DNA of 7,599 nt from JACKOD01 sp041591635. GTDB lineage: Bacteria > Pseudomonadota > Gammaproteobacteria > Pseudomonadales > Oleiphilaceae. The position numbers were made by a program, and so were the translations under genes. Of the stretch, positions 1-5,841 are shown in pieces; position 1 is the first letter of the stretch; each line of letters begins with the position of its first letter. The notes under the pieces are model-generated. The model made no database searches. It saw nothing but the letters and a program-made list of their open reading frames with translations, and was not told where the DNA came from. The stretch is from contig JBFHRO010000161.1 of the NCBI GenBank assembly GCA_041591635.1, positions 1-7,599 on the forward strand, in the 5' to 3' direction.

Positions 1-126
1 ACCATTCCTAACTTCGCTGCAGACATCGACATCGCTGCTGTGAACATCGGTGGAACTTCAATCGGTTCTATCGCTCTGGACGACCTGGTTATCAGCAACA
101 CTTCAATGGTTATCTACGGTCACTAA
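1..126 (+). CDS. C-terminal end of a probable secreted/surface protein (DUF6160-like), 5' truncated by the window
   Basis: Frame 1 is open from the first base and ends at TAA (124-126), giving the last 41 residues of a protein whose start lies outside the window. The visible part is a run of short beta-type segments rich in Ile, Asn, Ser and Gly, ending in VISNTSMVIYGH. Such endings are familiar to me from DUF6160-type exported proteins of marine gammaproteobacteria; this is recognition from memory on a short fragment. Codon choice is strikingly selective: Ile is ATC in 7 of 8 cases, Asp is GAC 4 of 4, Asn is AAC 3 of 3, Gly is GGT 3 of 4. The other genes here use ATT and GAT freely. This suggests strong expression. 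A strong terminator follows about 40 bases after the stop. The function is unknown. Confidence 0.7.
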   Translation, partial: TIPNFAADIDIAAVNIGGTSIGSIALDDLVISNTSMVIYGH

Positions 127-166
127 GATCGCCCGGGCGGCCTCTGCTGCCCGAGACAACCACATC

Positions 167-189
167 AAGCCACCTTCGGGTGGCTTTTT
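167..189 (+). terminator. Intrinsic terminator of the leading + strand gene
   Basis: An 8-bp perfect stem, AAGCCACC pairing with GGTGGCTT, closes a TTCG tetraloop (175-178), and its 3' arm runs into a T tract at 185-189. UUCG loops are unusually stable and common in bacterial terminators. A second, weaker hairpin at 134-153 (CGGGCGG with CTGCCCG, one G-T pair) lies between the stop codon and this terminator. Confidence 0.88.
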
Positions 190-214
190 GCGTTTTTGTG
201 CGCGGAAGTTGTGA

Positions 215-239
215 CCTTTGCTGCGTTCCTGAGCAAAGG
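215..239. repeat. 8-bp inverted repeat between the two convergent terminators
   Basis: CCTTTGCT at 215-222 is perfectly complementary to AGCAAAGG at 232-239, with a 9-base loop. No T tract follows on either strand, so it is not an obvious terminator. One repeat of this size is roughly expected by chance in a window this long. It is listed because it lies in a short intergenic block already full of stem-loops. Confidence 0.45.
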
Positions 240-248
240 GCAGGCAAC

Positions 249-271
249 AAAAAGCCCTCACAGAGGAGGGC
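249..271 (-). terminator. Intrinsic terminator of the - strand gene at 301-933
   Basis: Read on the - strand, GCCCTC (271-266) pairs with GAGGGC (259-254) across a 6-base loop and is followed by five U (253-249). It lies about 30 bases after the stop codon of the - strand gene. This supports that gene being transcribed as a unit that ends here, convergent with the + strand gene upstream. Confidence 0.82.
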
Positions 272-300
272 CTTGATCGCATGGCGAAGCGCAAATGCGG

Positions 301-933
301 CTATTTGGGGATATCAATAACCAGATCAAAACCACCACCTTGGCGCGGAATCAGTTGGACGCTGTCGCCATTAATACCGTTGGGCACATTGATGGTGTCA
401 ACCCCGGGAAGATTGCCAAAGGAGAAGGTGACCTGGTCTCCCGTTCGGCTCAGGCCCAAGTCGTTGCCGACAAAGCTCATGTTGAAGTCGCCTTCCGGAA
501 TCACGACTCCGGGCAAGGTGGGCCTTGGGTTGGCGAACACGATTTCGGGAATGGTTGGCTGAATGGTACCCAAGGCGGCCTGGTCAACACTTAAGGCGGC
601 TTCGCGAACGCGATCTTCTGCATTGGCAATGGCTGCATTCAGCTGATTGCTGCTATCGAGGGTGTTTTTCTCAAATTCGTACTGTTTTTCTTCATCGGAG
701 ACAGGGGCGTCCCCTGGCGAAATCGTAATACTCGACAGCTTTTTATTCACAGCTTCGTCCGATGCTGCCGCCTGCTTTTTGGGGGTGACTATGATGGTGG
801 AGTCTTTAATATAGGTCTCGGTAAGTTCGTTACTCGACAACGACTTCACATCTGCTTGGGCCGCAGCGCCAAAGAGTGACATGGCAGAAACCAAAATCGT
901 CCGCTTAACTAATAGGTGGGTAGAGTCGTTCAT
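301..933 (-). CDS. Hypothetical exported protein of 210 residues, family not recognised
   Basis: ATG at 933-931, stop TAG at 303-301. The N-terminus is a classical Sec signal peptide: charged start with Lys10-Arg11, hydrophobic core at about 12-24, and a likely signal peptidase I site after AAAQA (Ala27). The mature chain begins with KSLSSNELTETYIKDSTIIV, then a charged, probably helical stretch at about 78-120 rich in Glu, Asn, Gln and Ala that could form a coiled coil. The C-terminal 85 residues, from about 126, are rich in Pro, Gly, Val and Ile and look like a small beta domain ending in FDLVIDIPK. There is no lipobox, transmembrane anchor or catalytic motif. A GGAT lies about six bases before the ATG, which is only a weak ribosome site. 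It has its own promoter (1002-1030) and terminator (249-271), which with the signal peptide makes it a real gene. A periplasmic or surface role is inferred; the function is unknown. Confidence 0.8.
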   Translation of the reverse strand: MNDSTHLLVKRTILVSAMSLFGAAAQADVKSLSSNELTETYIKDSTIIVTPKKQAAASDEAVNKKLSSITISPGDAPVSDEEKQYEFEKNTLDSSNQLNAAIANAEDRVREAALSVDQAALGTIQPTIPEIVFANPRPTLPGVVIPEGDFNMSFVGNDLGLSRTGDQVTFSFGNLPGVDTINVPNGINGDSVQLIPRQGGGFDLVIDIPK

Positions 934-1001
934 GCGCCATCCGAATTCCAGTGGATTTGCCAGTGAGTAAGCTGTTACTACTTCATACAGTCCCTGTGAA
1001 C

Positions 1002-1030
1002 AGTATTTAGCCTGCCAGCGTAATTTTCAA
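1002..1030 (-). promoter_or_regulatory. Predicted sigma70-type promoter for the - strand exported-protein gene
   Basis: On the - strand, TTGAAA (1030-1025; 5 of 6 to consensus) is followed after exactly 17 bases by AATACT (1007-1002; 4 of 6). Transcription would start near 995 and give a leader of about 60 nt before the ATG at 933. CTGTGAACAG (994-1003) overlaps the -10 element and start site and could be an operator, but no known regulator is assigned. Confidence 0.45.
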
Positions 1031-1073
1031 GTAAAGTTTTTTGGTGATTTATTATTCAAACATGAGTTGAGAC

Positions 1074-1078
1074 AGGAG
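1074..1078 (+). promoter_or_regulatory. Ribosome binding site that sets the DUF58 start
   Basis: AGGAG lies three bases before the ATG at 1082. The spacing is short, but this is the only Shine-Dalgarno-like sequence here. The alternatives are a TTG at 1067, with nothing recognisable upstream, and a GTG at 1091, with the same site 12 bases away. A possible -10 (TATTAT, 1050-1055) sits just upstream, without a good -35. Confidence 0.5.
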
Positions 1079-1081
1079 CAC

Positions 1082-2041
1082 ATGCTTATTGTGGATGCAA
1101 TAAAGGGCCGTTTTGATGCAGCCTTTGCCAGGTGGATTGAGCGCCGCTCTCCCGTGGCAGCGTCGGTGCGGCTGGGTCTGGGAAATATCTATGTTTTTCC
1201 AACCCTTCACGGGCTGGTATTCGGCGCCATGGTGCTGATCACCTTCGTCACGGGGGTTAACTACCAAAACAGCCTGGTGTTACTCACATCGTTTTTCCTG
1301 GCGGTTGTATTTATCGTATCGATTCTTGCGGCCTTTGCGAATCTCTCCGGTTTGATCATCAGTGCACGCGACAGTGAAGATTGTTTCAGTGGTGACATGG
1401 CGGTGTTCCATCTGGTTTTCTCCGATGCACAGGGCGCGGGTCGTCACCGGATTTTTGCACAATGCCACCAGGCTGAAGCCCGGGGGTTCGACTGCGTGGG
1501 CAAGGAGACGCAACTCTCTCTGGCTCGCCAGACGCACAGGCGCGGCCGGTTGCCGATGGGGCGCGTTTGTATTGATACCCGGTATCCCCTTGGTTTGGTG
1601 CGCGCATGGAGCTGGATCCAGCTCCATGCCGAGGTGGTGGTCTATCCTCGTCCCGTTCAGGGGGAGCGAATGGCCATTGCCGGTGGTGATGACAGTGACA
1701 GTCCCGGTCAGGCTCGGGGGGAGGGTGATGTCGCCGGGTTGAGGGAGTTTGCCCAAGGGGACAGTATTCGCCGCATTTCATGGAAGCATTTCGCCTCGAA
1801 AGGGGCGCTGTATGTAAAAGACAGAGAAAATCCCGGCGAAAGCGAAACCTGGTTGAGTCTGGATGCCTATGCGGCCAATTCCCTGGAGCTCAGATTGGCG
1901 AATCTGTGTTACGACATTGTGCAGATGGATCAATCCGGTCGTCCCTTTGGAGTTTTGCTGCATAGCAAAGTGCTGGCGCCAGGAACGGGGGACGCGCACC
2001 GCAAACAGGCGTTGCGTGCCCTTGCCGATTATCAGGGGTGA
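1082..2041 (+). CDS. DUF58 domain-containing inner-membrane protein
   Basis: 319 residues from ATG 1082; a TTG at 1067 would add five residues. Two hydrophobic segments at about 41-57 and 64-86 form a membrane hairpin. The large remaining domain carries the DUF58 signature, here LREFAQGDSIRRISWKHFAS with the GDxxRxIxW core at 226-234, followed by LYVKDRE. DUF58 proteins are usually encoded with a MoxR-type AAA ATPase and a transglutaminase-like membrane protein, and some have von Willebrand A-like folds; their biochemical role is not settled. The stop (2039-2041) falls nine bases before the next ATG, so translation with tgpA is probably coupled. No MoxR gene lies upstream; the gene starts its own transcription unit after a divergent intergenic region. 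A perfect 26-bp palindrome lies inside it (1604-1629). Family assignment is firm; function is inferred from the neighbour. Confidence 0.9.
   Translation: MLIVDAIKGRFDAAFARWIERRSPVAASVRLGLGNIYVFPTLHGLVFGAMVLITFVTGVNYQNSLVLLTSFFLAVVFIVSILAAFANLSGLIISARDSEDCFSGDMAVFHLVFSDAQGAGRHRIFAQCHQAEARGFDCVGKETQLSLARQTHRRGRLPMGRVCIDTRYPLGLVRAWSWIQLHAEVVVYPRPVQGERMAIAGGDDSDSPGQARGEGDVAGLREFAQGDSIRRISWKHFASKGALYVKDRENPGESETWLSLDAYAANSLELRLANLCYDIVQMDQSGRPFGVLLHSKVLAPGTGDAHRKQALRALADYQG
1604..1629. repeat. Perfect 26-bp palindrome inside the DUF58 coding sequence
   Basis: The left arm GCATGGAGCTGGA (1604-1616) is followed with no spacer by its exact reverse complement (1617-1629). The centre is GGATCC. It codes for AWSWIQLHA in the DUF58 frame. 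In RNA it could fold as an 11-bp stem with a 4-base loop; as DNA it is a fully symmetric dyad. A perfect 26-bp palindrome is expected about once in ten thousand windows of this size under a uniform base model. Confidence 0.9.
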
Positions 2042-2049
2042 TCTTTTTC

Positions 2050-4068
2050 ATGACAGACAAGGTGTTGCTGCAAGGTCAAAAGCTTTACTGGATGCTGGGG
2101 GCATTTGCCGTGAGCCTGTTGCCCCACCTGGTCGCCTTGCCAGGTTCGATTGCCTTGCTGGTGGGGGCCATGTTGTTGTATCGGCTGATGATTCAGTGGG
2201 GCAAGGTGCCATTTCCGGGAAAGGTGCTGAAGGCCGTGATGGTGTTGATGTCGGCAGCTCTTTTTTTTCTCGAATACCGGTACTTGTACACGATTGAAAC
2301 GGCGGTCAGCTTTTTTGTGATCTTTACCGCGTTAAAGCTCATTGAGGTGAGGTTTGAGCGCGATTGTTATTTGCTGATTTGCTTGCTGATTTATCTCAAC
2401 GCAACCAAGTTTCTGTTTGAGCAGGGAATACTCTGGACCATGGGGCAGTCGGGGGCGATATTGATTTGCCTCTTTGCACTGCTGCAGCTTAATGTCGCTT
2501 CGACCTCTGGTGGCGCTTTTCGCGGCATAGCGCAGTTTTTTCGTTTGATGCTGATTTGTGTGCCGCTGGTGCTTGTGGTTTTTGTGTTTTTTCCTCGTTT
2601 TGGCCCCTTGTGGCAATTCAATCTGGATACAGGCAAGCCACAAACAGGCATTACCGATGCGTTTTCGCCGGGTGACATTGCTGAGCTAAGCCAGTCATCA
2701 GCACGCGCTTTTCGGGTAGCCTTCAGCGCGGGTTCGCTGCCGGATCGTTCTCAGTGGTATTGGCGCGGATTGATTTTCGATGAATTCGACGGTCGACTCT
2801 GGCGGCAGTCCTGGCATCTTGGCAGCACAGCCTTGCGTCTGGATGGATCACAGATGCCCTCGCTCGATGGGCTGCCCTTTTACACGGTAATGATTGAGCC
2901 GACCCAACAAAGGTGGGGGTTTGCGCTGGCGAATTCGTATGCCACCTCGGCTGATCCATCCGTTTCCCGAGACGGGTTGATAAGGTTCCAGAATCCCCTT
3001 GATCAGCCGCGCCAATACCGGCTTTTTTGGCAACCGGAAGTGCCCGAGGTGCGCGCTTCGCCGCACAACGTCAGCGATTTGCAGCTCCCGCCGCGAGGCG
3101 GAGAGATGGCACGCCAATGGGCTCAGGAACGTGTGGCGCGAGGCATAAAAGGCATGGACTATATAAAGGACGTGATGGCGTTTTTTGCCTCGGAGTCGTT
3201 TTTCTACACCCTTCGACCGCCCCGTATGCCCCGTGATGTGATTGATGAGTTTCTGTTTGAGCAGCAGCGCGGATTTTGCTCCCACTATGCGGGCGGTATG
3301 GTGTTTTTATTGCGTGCAGCCGGAATTCCGGCCCGACTTGTGGGTGGCTATCAGGGGGGGGAGCCCAGTGCCGATGGCAGTTACCTGATTGTGCATCAAT
3401 ACGATGCCCATGCCTGGGTTGAGGCCTGGCTCCCGGAAACCGGGTGGCGTCGTTACGATCCCACGGCGGAGGTTGCGCCTTCCCGAATTCTGGATGGACT
3501 CGAACGAGCGGTTCAAAGCGAGGGGAGTTTTCTGGAAAACACCTTGTTCGCGGCCCGAAAGTTTGATGGATTTGCTGCGGTTCGTTGGTTGCGGCTCACA
3601 CTGGACGAAATTAATTATGGCTGGCAACGCTGGGTTGTCGGTTACAATAGCGAAACCCAAACAGATCTGCTGAAGGATTATCTGGGTGAGGTTTCGGCAA
3701 AAAATCTTGCCTTCGCCATGCTAGTACTGGGAGGCGGTATGGTGGCCGGTATGATCCTTGCCGCGCTCTGGCTGGGGCGTCAGGGTAAGACACTGTCCCC
3801 GTCGCTGAGACTGTTTCTGCGCCTCGAACGTCAGCTTGCCAAGCGCGGGTTAGGCAGAGAACCGGGAGAAACGCTGAGGGCTTTTGTTGGTCGCGCTGCA
3901 GCGGCTTATCCCGGGGCGAGCGAAGCGCTCACGCAGTTTCTGAAACGCCTGGAGTTTGTGCACTATGCGGCGGTGAAAGATCGCCCGTTGCGCGAGAAAC
4001 AGGAAATGCCCGCCTTGCGTAAGCAAGTCAGAGAGGTTTTACGCAGTATCGCCGCCGAGCGGCCTTGA
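2050..4068 (+). CDS. tgpA: TgpA-type membrane-anchored transglutaminase
   Basis: 672 residues from ATG 2050. AGGGG at 2034-2038 lies 11 bases upstream; a GTG at 2038, overlapping the DUF58 stop as GTGA, would add four residues but lacks a ribosome site. About six or seven hydrophobic segments fill residues 10-180. They are followed by a periplasmic transglutaminase-like domain, a single membrane helix at about 552-576, and a cytoplasmic tail of about 95 residues. The catalytic triad is visible: Cys410 in GFCSHYAGG, His454 in DAHAWVEAW, Asp470 in RRYDPTAE. The spacings of 44 and 16 match the triad I recall for P. aeruginosa TgpA (Cys404, His448, Asp464). In that species the gene is reported as essential; the substrate is unknown. 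It forms an operon with the DUF58 gene. T8 (2261-2268) and G8 (3354-3361) tracts occur in the coding sequence, but the frame is intact. A possible weak terminator overlaps the stop. Confidence 0.92.
   Translation: MTDKVLLQGQKLYWMLGAFAVSLLPHLVALPGSIALLVGAMLLYRLMIQWGKVPFPGKVLKAVMVLMSAALFFLEYRYLYTIETAVSFFVIFTALKLIEVRFERDCYLLICLLIYLNATKFLFEQGILWTMGQSGAILICLFALLQLNVASTSGGAFRGIAQFFRLMLICVPLVLVVFVFFPRFGPLWQFNLDTGKPQTGITDAFSPGDIAELSQSSARAFRVAFSAGSLPDRSQWYWRGLIFDEFDGRLWRQSWHLGSTALRLDGSQMPSLDGLPFYTVMIEPTQQRWGFALANSYATSADPSVSRDGLIRFQNPLDQPRQYRLFWQPEVPEVRASPHNVSDLQLPPRGGEMARQWAQERVARGIKGMDYIKDVMAFFASESFFYTLRPPRMPRDVIDEFLFEQQRGFCSHYAGGMVFLLRAAGIPARLVGGYQGGEPSADGSYLIVHQYDAHAWVEAWLPETGWRRYDPTAEVAPSRILDGLERAVQSEGSFLENTLFAARKFDGFAAVRWLRLTLDEINYGWQRWVVGYNSETQTDLLKDYLGEVSAKNLAFAMLVLGGGMVAGMILAALWLGRQGKTLSPSLRLFLRLERQLAKRGLGREPGETLRAFVGRAAAAYPGASEALTQFLKRLEFVHYAAVKDRPLREKQEMPALRKQVREVLRSIAAERP
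2261..2268 (+). repeat. T8 homopolymer in the tgpA membrane region
   Basis: Eight consecutive T encode Phe residues in an N-terminal hydrophobic segment. A one-base slip would frameshift tgpA early. Phe-rich membrane helices often give T runs, so this may be compositional only. Confidence 0.85.
3354..3361 (+). repeat. G8 homopolymer between the tgpA catalytic Cys and His codons
   Basis: Eight consecutive G span the codons for Gln435, Gly436, Gly437 and Glu438. A slip here would remove His454, Asp470 and the C-terminal membrane helix. Runs of this kind can be slippage-prone, and they are also prone to sequencing error. The frame is intact in this sequence. Confidence 0.85.
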
Positions 4069-4092
4069 AGCGTTTGGGCGCCGGCGCTTTTT
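4068..4092 (+). terminator. Possible weak intrinsic terminator after tgpA
   Basis: AAGCGTT (4068-4074) can pair with GGCGCTT (4083-4089) using two G-T pairs, with an 8-base loop and a T run at 4088-4092. It overlaps the last base of the tgpA stop codon. If it works, holB is transcribed mainly from its own start. The wobble pairs make it weaker than the terminators at 167-189 and 249-271. Confidence 0.4.
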
Positions 4093-4144
4093 GTGCTGGT
4101 TGTGGTTTGAAGCAGGCGAGTATCTAACGGTAAACGAGTGGTTA

Positions 4145-5170
4145 ATGAACGAGACTTGCGACGCGCTAAGCACCAACGGTGATTTGCTACCATGGCACCA
4201 GGCCATGTGGAGCCGATATCGACGCCTCGCGGATGAGCGGCGGTTGCCGCACGCCTTGTTGATGGCGGGAATTCCGGGGGTGGGCAAGCGTATGTTTGCC
4301 AATTGGCTCGCGCGTTATGTGCTCTGTCAGTCTCCCGTGGCGGGCATGCCTTGCGATGCTTGCCATGCTTGTCACCTGTCGCTGGCGCAAACACATCCGG
4401 ATCTTCGCAGGGTTTCGCCAGAAGAAAAGAGCAGCGTGATCAAAATCGAGCAAATACGGGATTGCCATGAGTTCGTGATGCAATCGGGCCAGCAGGGGCA
4501 TTATAAAGTGGTGCTGTTTGATCCCGCAGAGGTAATGATGCGTGCCGCGGCCAATGCCTTGCTGAAAACGCTGGAAGAGCCCCCCGCAAAAACCCTGCTG
4601 ATTCTAATTACTGATTGTCAGGGGTTGCTGTTGCCGACGATTCGTTCACGCTGTCAGGTGGTTGATTTTGCTGCGCCGCCGCAGGATCAAGGGTTGTCGT
4701 GGCTTGCACAACGCTACGATAGCGCCGACGCGCAGGTCGCACTGCAACTGCACGCCAATGCGCCGCTTAAAGCCGGTCTTGCGCTGGAGCAGGGTGAGAT
4801 TGAGCGTACCAAAGTCATGACCGATGCCTTGGCGAGCCTCTTGAAGCGCCAGTTGCTGCCGTCTGAGGTGGCGCAATCCTGGTTGAAGCTGGTTGGTGAG
4901 CCCGAAACCTTGATACGTACGCTGGTAAGCTGGATGCAGGCTACGATTCGCTATGCCGCCACGCGAGAGACGCACAGATTAGATTGGCTCCCCGGCCATG
5001 CGATTTTTCGCTATCTGGCAGAAAAGAATGATGCGCGGCGCCTGTTTTTGGTTCAGGATGAAATGATGGAGGCCTTGGATTTTTTGCAGCGCAGCAACCC
5101 CAATGCCACCTTGCTGATTGAAAGGCTGCTCTATTCGTGGCTGGAGCTGATGCCACGCAAGGGTGGATGA
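4145..5170 (+). CDS. holB: DNA polymerase III subunit delta prime
   Basis: 341 residues from ATG 4145, close to the 334 of E. coli HolB. Delta prime is part of the clamp loader that places the beta sliding clamp on primed DNA. Visible features are a P-loop GIPGVGKR (42-49), a four-cysteine zinc module (Cys61, Cys70, Cys73, Cys76), ANALLKTLEEPP (137-147), and the SRC arginine-finger motif (168-170). The Walker A lysine (Lys48) is kept, unlike E. coli delta prime. The Walker B region (VVLFDPAE) is degenerate. The frame stays open upstream to a TTG at 4091, but the ATG fits family length; its ribosome site is poor. The gene follows tgpA by 76 bases and precedes pilZ. In related bacteria tmk normally comes directly before holB; it does not here. 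The assignment is firm. Confidence 0.94.
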   Translation: MNETCDALSTNGDLLPWHQAMWSRYRRLADERRLPHALLMAGIPGVGKRMFANWLARYVLCQSPVAGMPCDACHACHLSLAQTHPDLRRVSPEEKSSVIKIEQIRDCHEFVMQSGQQGHYKVVLFDPAEVMMRAAANALLKTLEEPPAKTLLILITDCQGLLLPTIRSRCQVVDFAAPPQDQGLSWLAQRYDSADAQVALQLHANAPLKAGLALEQGEIERTKVMTDALASLLKRQLLPSEVAQSWLKLVGEPETLIRTLVSWMQATIRYAATRETHRLDWLPGHAIFRYLAEKNDARRLFLVQDEMMEALDFLQRSNPNATLLIERLLYSWLELMPRKGG

Positions 5171-5275
5171 TTGGTGTGCTTGCGTTTTCACTGGCGCAAT
5201 GCACGTCAGCCGCTAAAATGCTTTTAATTAACGGTTTTTTCATGGTTTTTTGAGTTATTTCAGATGCAGCTGAAT

Positions 5276-5281
5276 AAGGAG
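5276..5281 (+). promoter_or_regulatory. Ribosome binding site of pilZ
   Basis: AAGGAG lies four bases before ATG 5286 and ten before a second in-frame ATG at 5292. It could serve either, so the true N-terminus may be two residues shorter. In the preceding 115-base gap a TAAAAT (5214-5219) is a possible -10 element with only a poor -35 (CTGGCG, 5191-5196) at 17 bases. Confidence 0.6.
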
Positions 5282-5285
5282 TGAA

Positions 5286-5660
5286 ATGTCGATGGCTGAA
5301 CAGATGTCAGATCGGCCCCCCATGGCCCGAAGCGGGATTCTGAATTTGCCTATTCGGGATAAATCGGTGCTGTACGCTTCCTATATGCCCTTTGTGCGTG
5401 ATGGTGGCCTGTTTGTGGCTACGGCCAAAAACTATCGTCTGGGCGATGAGGTGTTTATTTTGCTGCAACTCATGGATGATCCTGACAAGATGCCTGTGAC
5501 CGGACGCATCATCTGGGTTACGCCCAAAGGTGCCCAGGGCAACAGGGCCCAAGGTGTCGGCATTCAGTTTATTAACGGTACCGGTGAAATAGCCAAGAAA
5601 CGAATAGAAGAACAACTGGCTGGCTCGTTGAAATCCGACCGAATCACCCATACGCTTTAA
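5286..5660 (+). CDS. pilZ: Type IV pilus assembly protein PilZ
   Basis: 124 residues. The sequence strongly resembles P. aeruginosa PilZ (PA2960) as I remember it: GILNLPIRDKSVLYASYMPF, a central GDEVFILLQLMD, VTPKGAQGNRAQGVGIQF (78-95), and a C-terminal KSDRITHTL tail. PilZ is a small cytoplasmic protein needed for type IV pilus assembly; in Xanthomonas the orthologue links the pilus ATPase PilB to the signalling protein FimX. The c-di-GMP binding motifs of canonical PilZ domains (RxxxR and [D/N]xSxxG) are absent: the second site reads FVRDGGLF. This is normal for the founding PilZ subgroup, which does not bind the nucleotide. The gene lies between holB and tatD, its usual place in pseudomonads. 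No other pilus gene is in the window. The start may be ATG 5286 or 5292. Confidence 0.95.
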   Translation: MSMAEQMSDRPPMARSGILNLPIRDKSVLYASYMPFVRDGGLFVATAKNYRLGDEVFILLQLMDDPDKMPVTGRIIWVTPKGAQGNRAQGVGIQFINGTGEIAKKRIEEQLAGSLKSDRITHTL

Positions 5661-5666
5661 GCCTTG

Positions 5667-5682
5667 CTATCTATCTATCTAT
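5667..5682. repeat. (CTAT)4 tetranucleotide microsatellite downstream of pilZ
   Basis: Four perfect CTAT units begin seven bases after the pilZ stop, in the 181-base gap before tatD. The rest of this gap holds a 5-bp stem at 5792-5807 without a T tract, TTGGT/ACCAA arms at 5761-5765 and 5781-5785, and no convincing promoter. Confidence 0.9.
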
Positions 5683-5841
5683 ATCCCGGTGGGTTTTGCT
5701 GCTGGCGCGCTGACGAGATGACTGCCCGCGCGTTACTCGTTGGGATTCCCCTGCCGTAATTTGGTAAGCTCCTGCTGTTGACCAACGATGTGAGGGAGTG
5801 CGCCCTCTCTGAAAAATGATCTCATTGATACAGGAACTGGA

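Noticed and set aside
281..594. Overlapping + strand open frames (93 and 99 codons) opposite the exported-protein gene
   Set aside because: They lie antisense to the 301-933 gene, which has a signal peptide, promoter and terminator. The products are low-complexity shadows with no recognisable features.
42..1000. Possible toxin-antitoxin or defence role for the exported protein and its neighbour
   Set aside because: Both appear to be envelope proteins in separate convergent units with no toxin, nuclease, ATPase or DNA-binding motif.
972..1003. LexA (SOS) box in the divergent intergenic region
   Set aside because: The CTGT and ACAG elements are separated by 11 and 2 bases, not the 8 required for the classical LexA dyad.
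1280..1781. Long antisense and alternative-frame ORFs across the DUF58 gene (131-158 codons)
   Set aside because: They fully overlap a clear DUF58 coding sequence, and their Arg/Pro/His-rich composition is typical of shadow frames in GC-rich genes.
3319..3332. 14-bp perfect palindrome around GGAATTCC in tgpA
   Set aside because: A 14-bp palindrome is expected about once in two windows of this size, and it encodes a conserved GIPAR stretch near the active site.
4091..4144. N-terminal extension of holB from a TTG at 4091
   Set aside because: The TTG lies in the T run of the possible terminator and has no ribosome site. ATG 4145 gives a normal HolB length.
4270..4294. ATP-binding delta prime as a novelty because the P-loop lysine is intact
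   Set aside because: E. coli HolB has lost it, but other proteobacterial HolB proteins, as I recall, keep a GKR-type P-loop, so this is not unusual.
5286..5660. c-di-GMP receptor function for PilZ
   Set aside because: The RxxxR and [D/N]xSxxG binding motifs are absent, as in other founding-type PilZ proteins.
5792..5807. GAGGG/CCCTC hairpin as a terminator upstream of tatD
   Set aside because: The stem is only 5 bp and no T tract follows.
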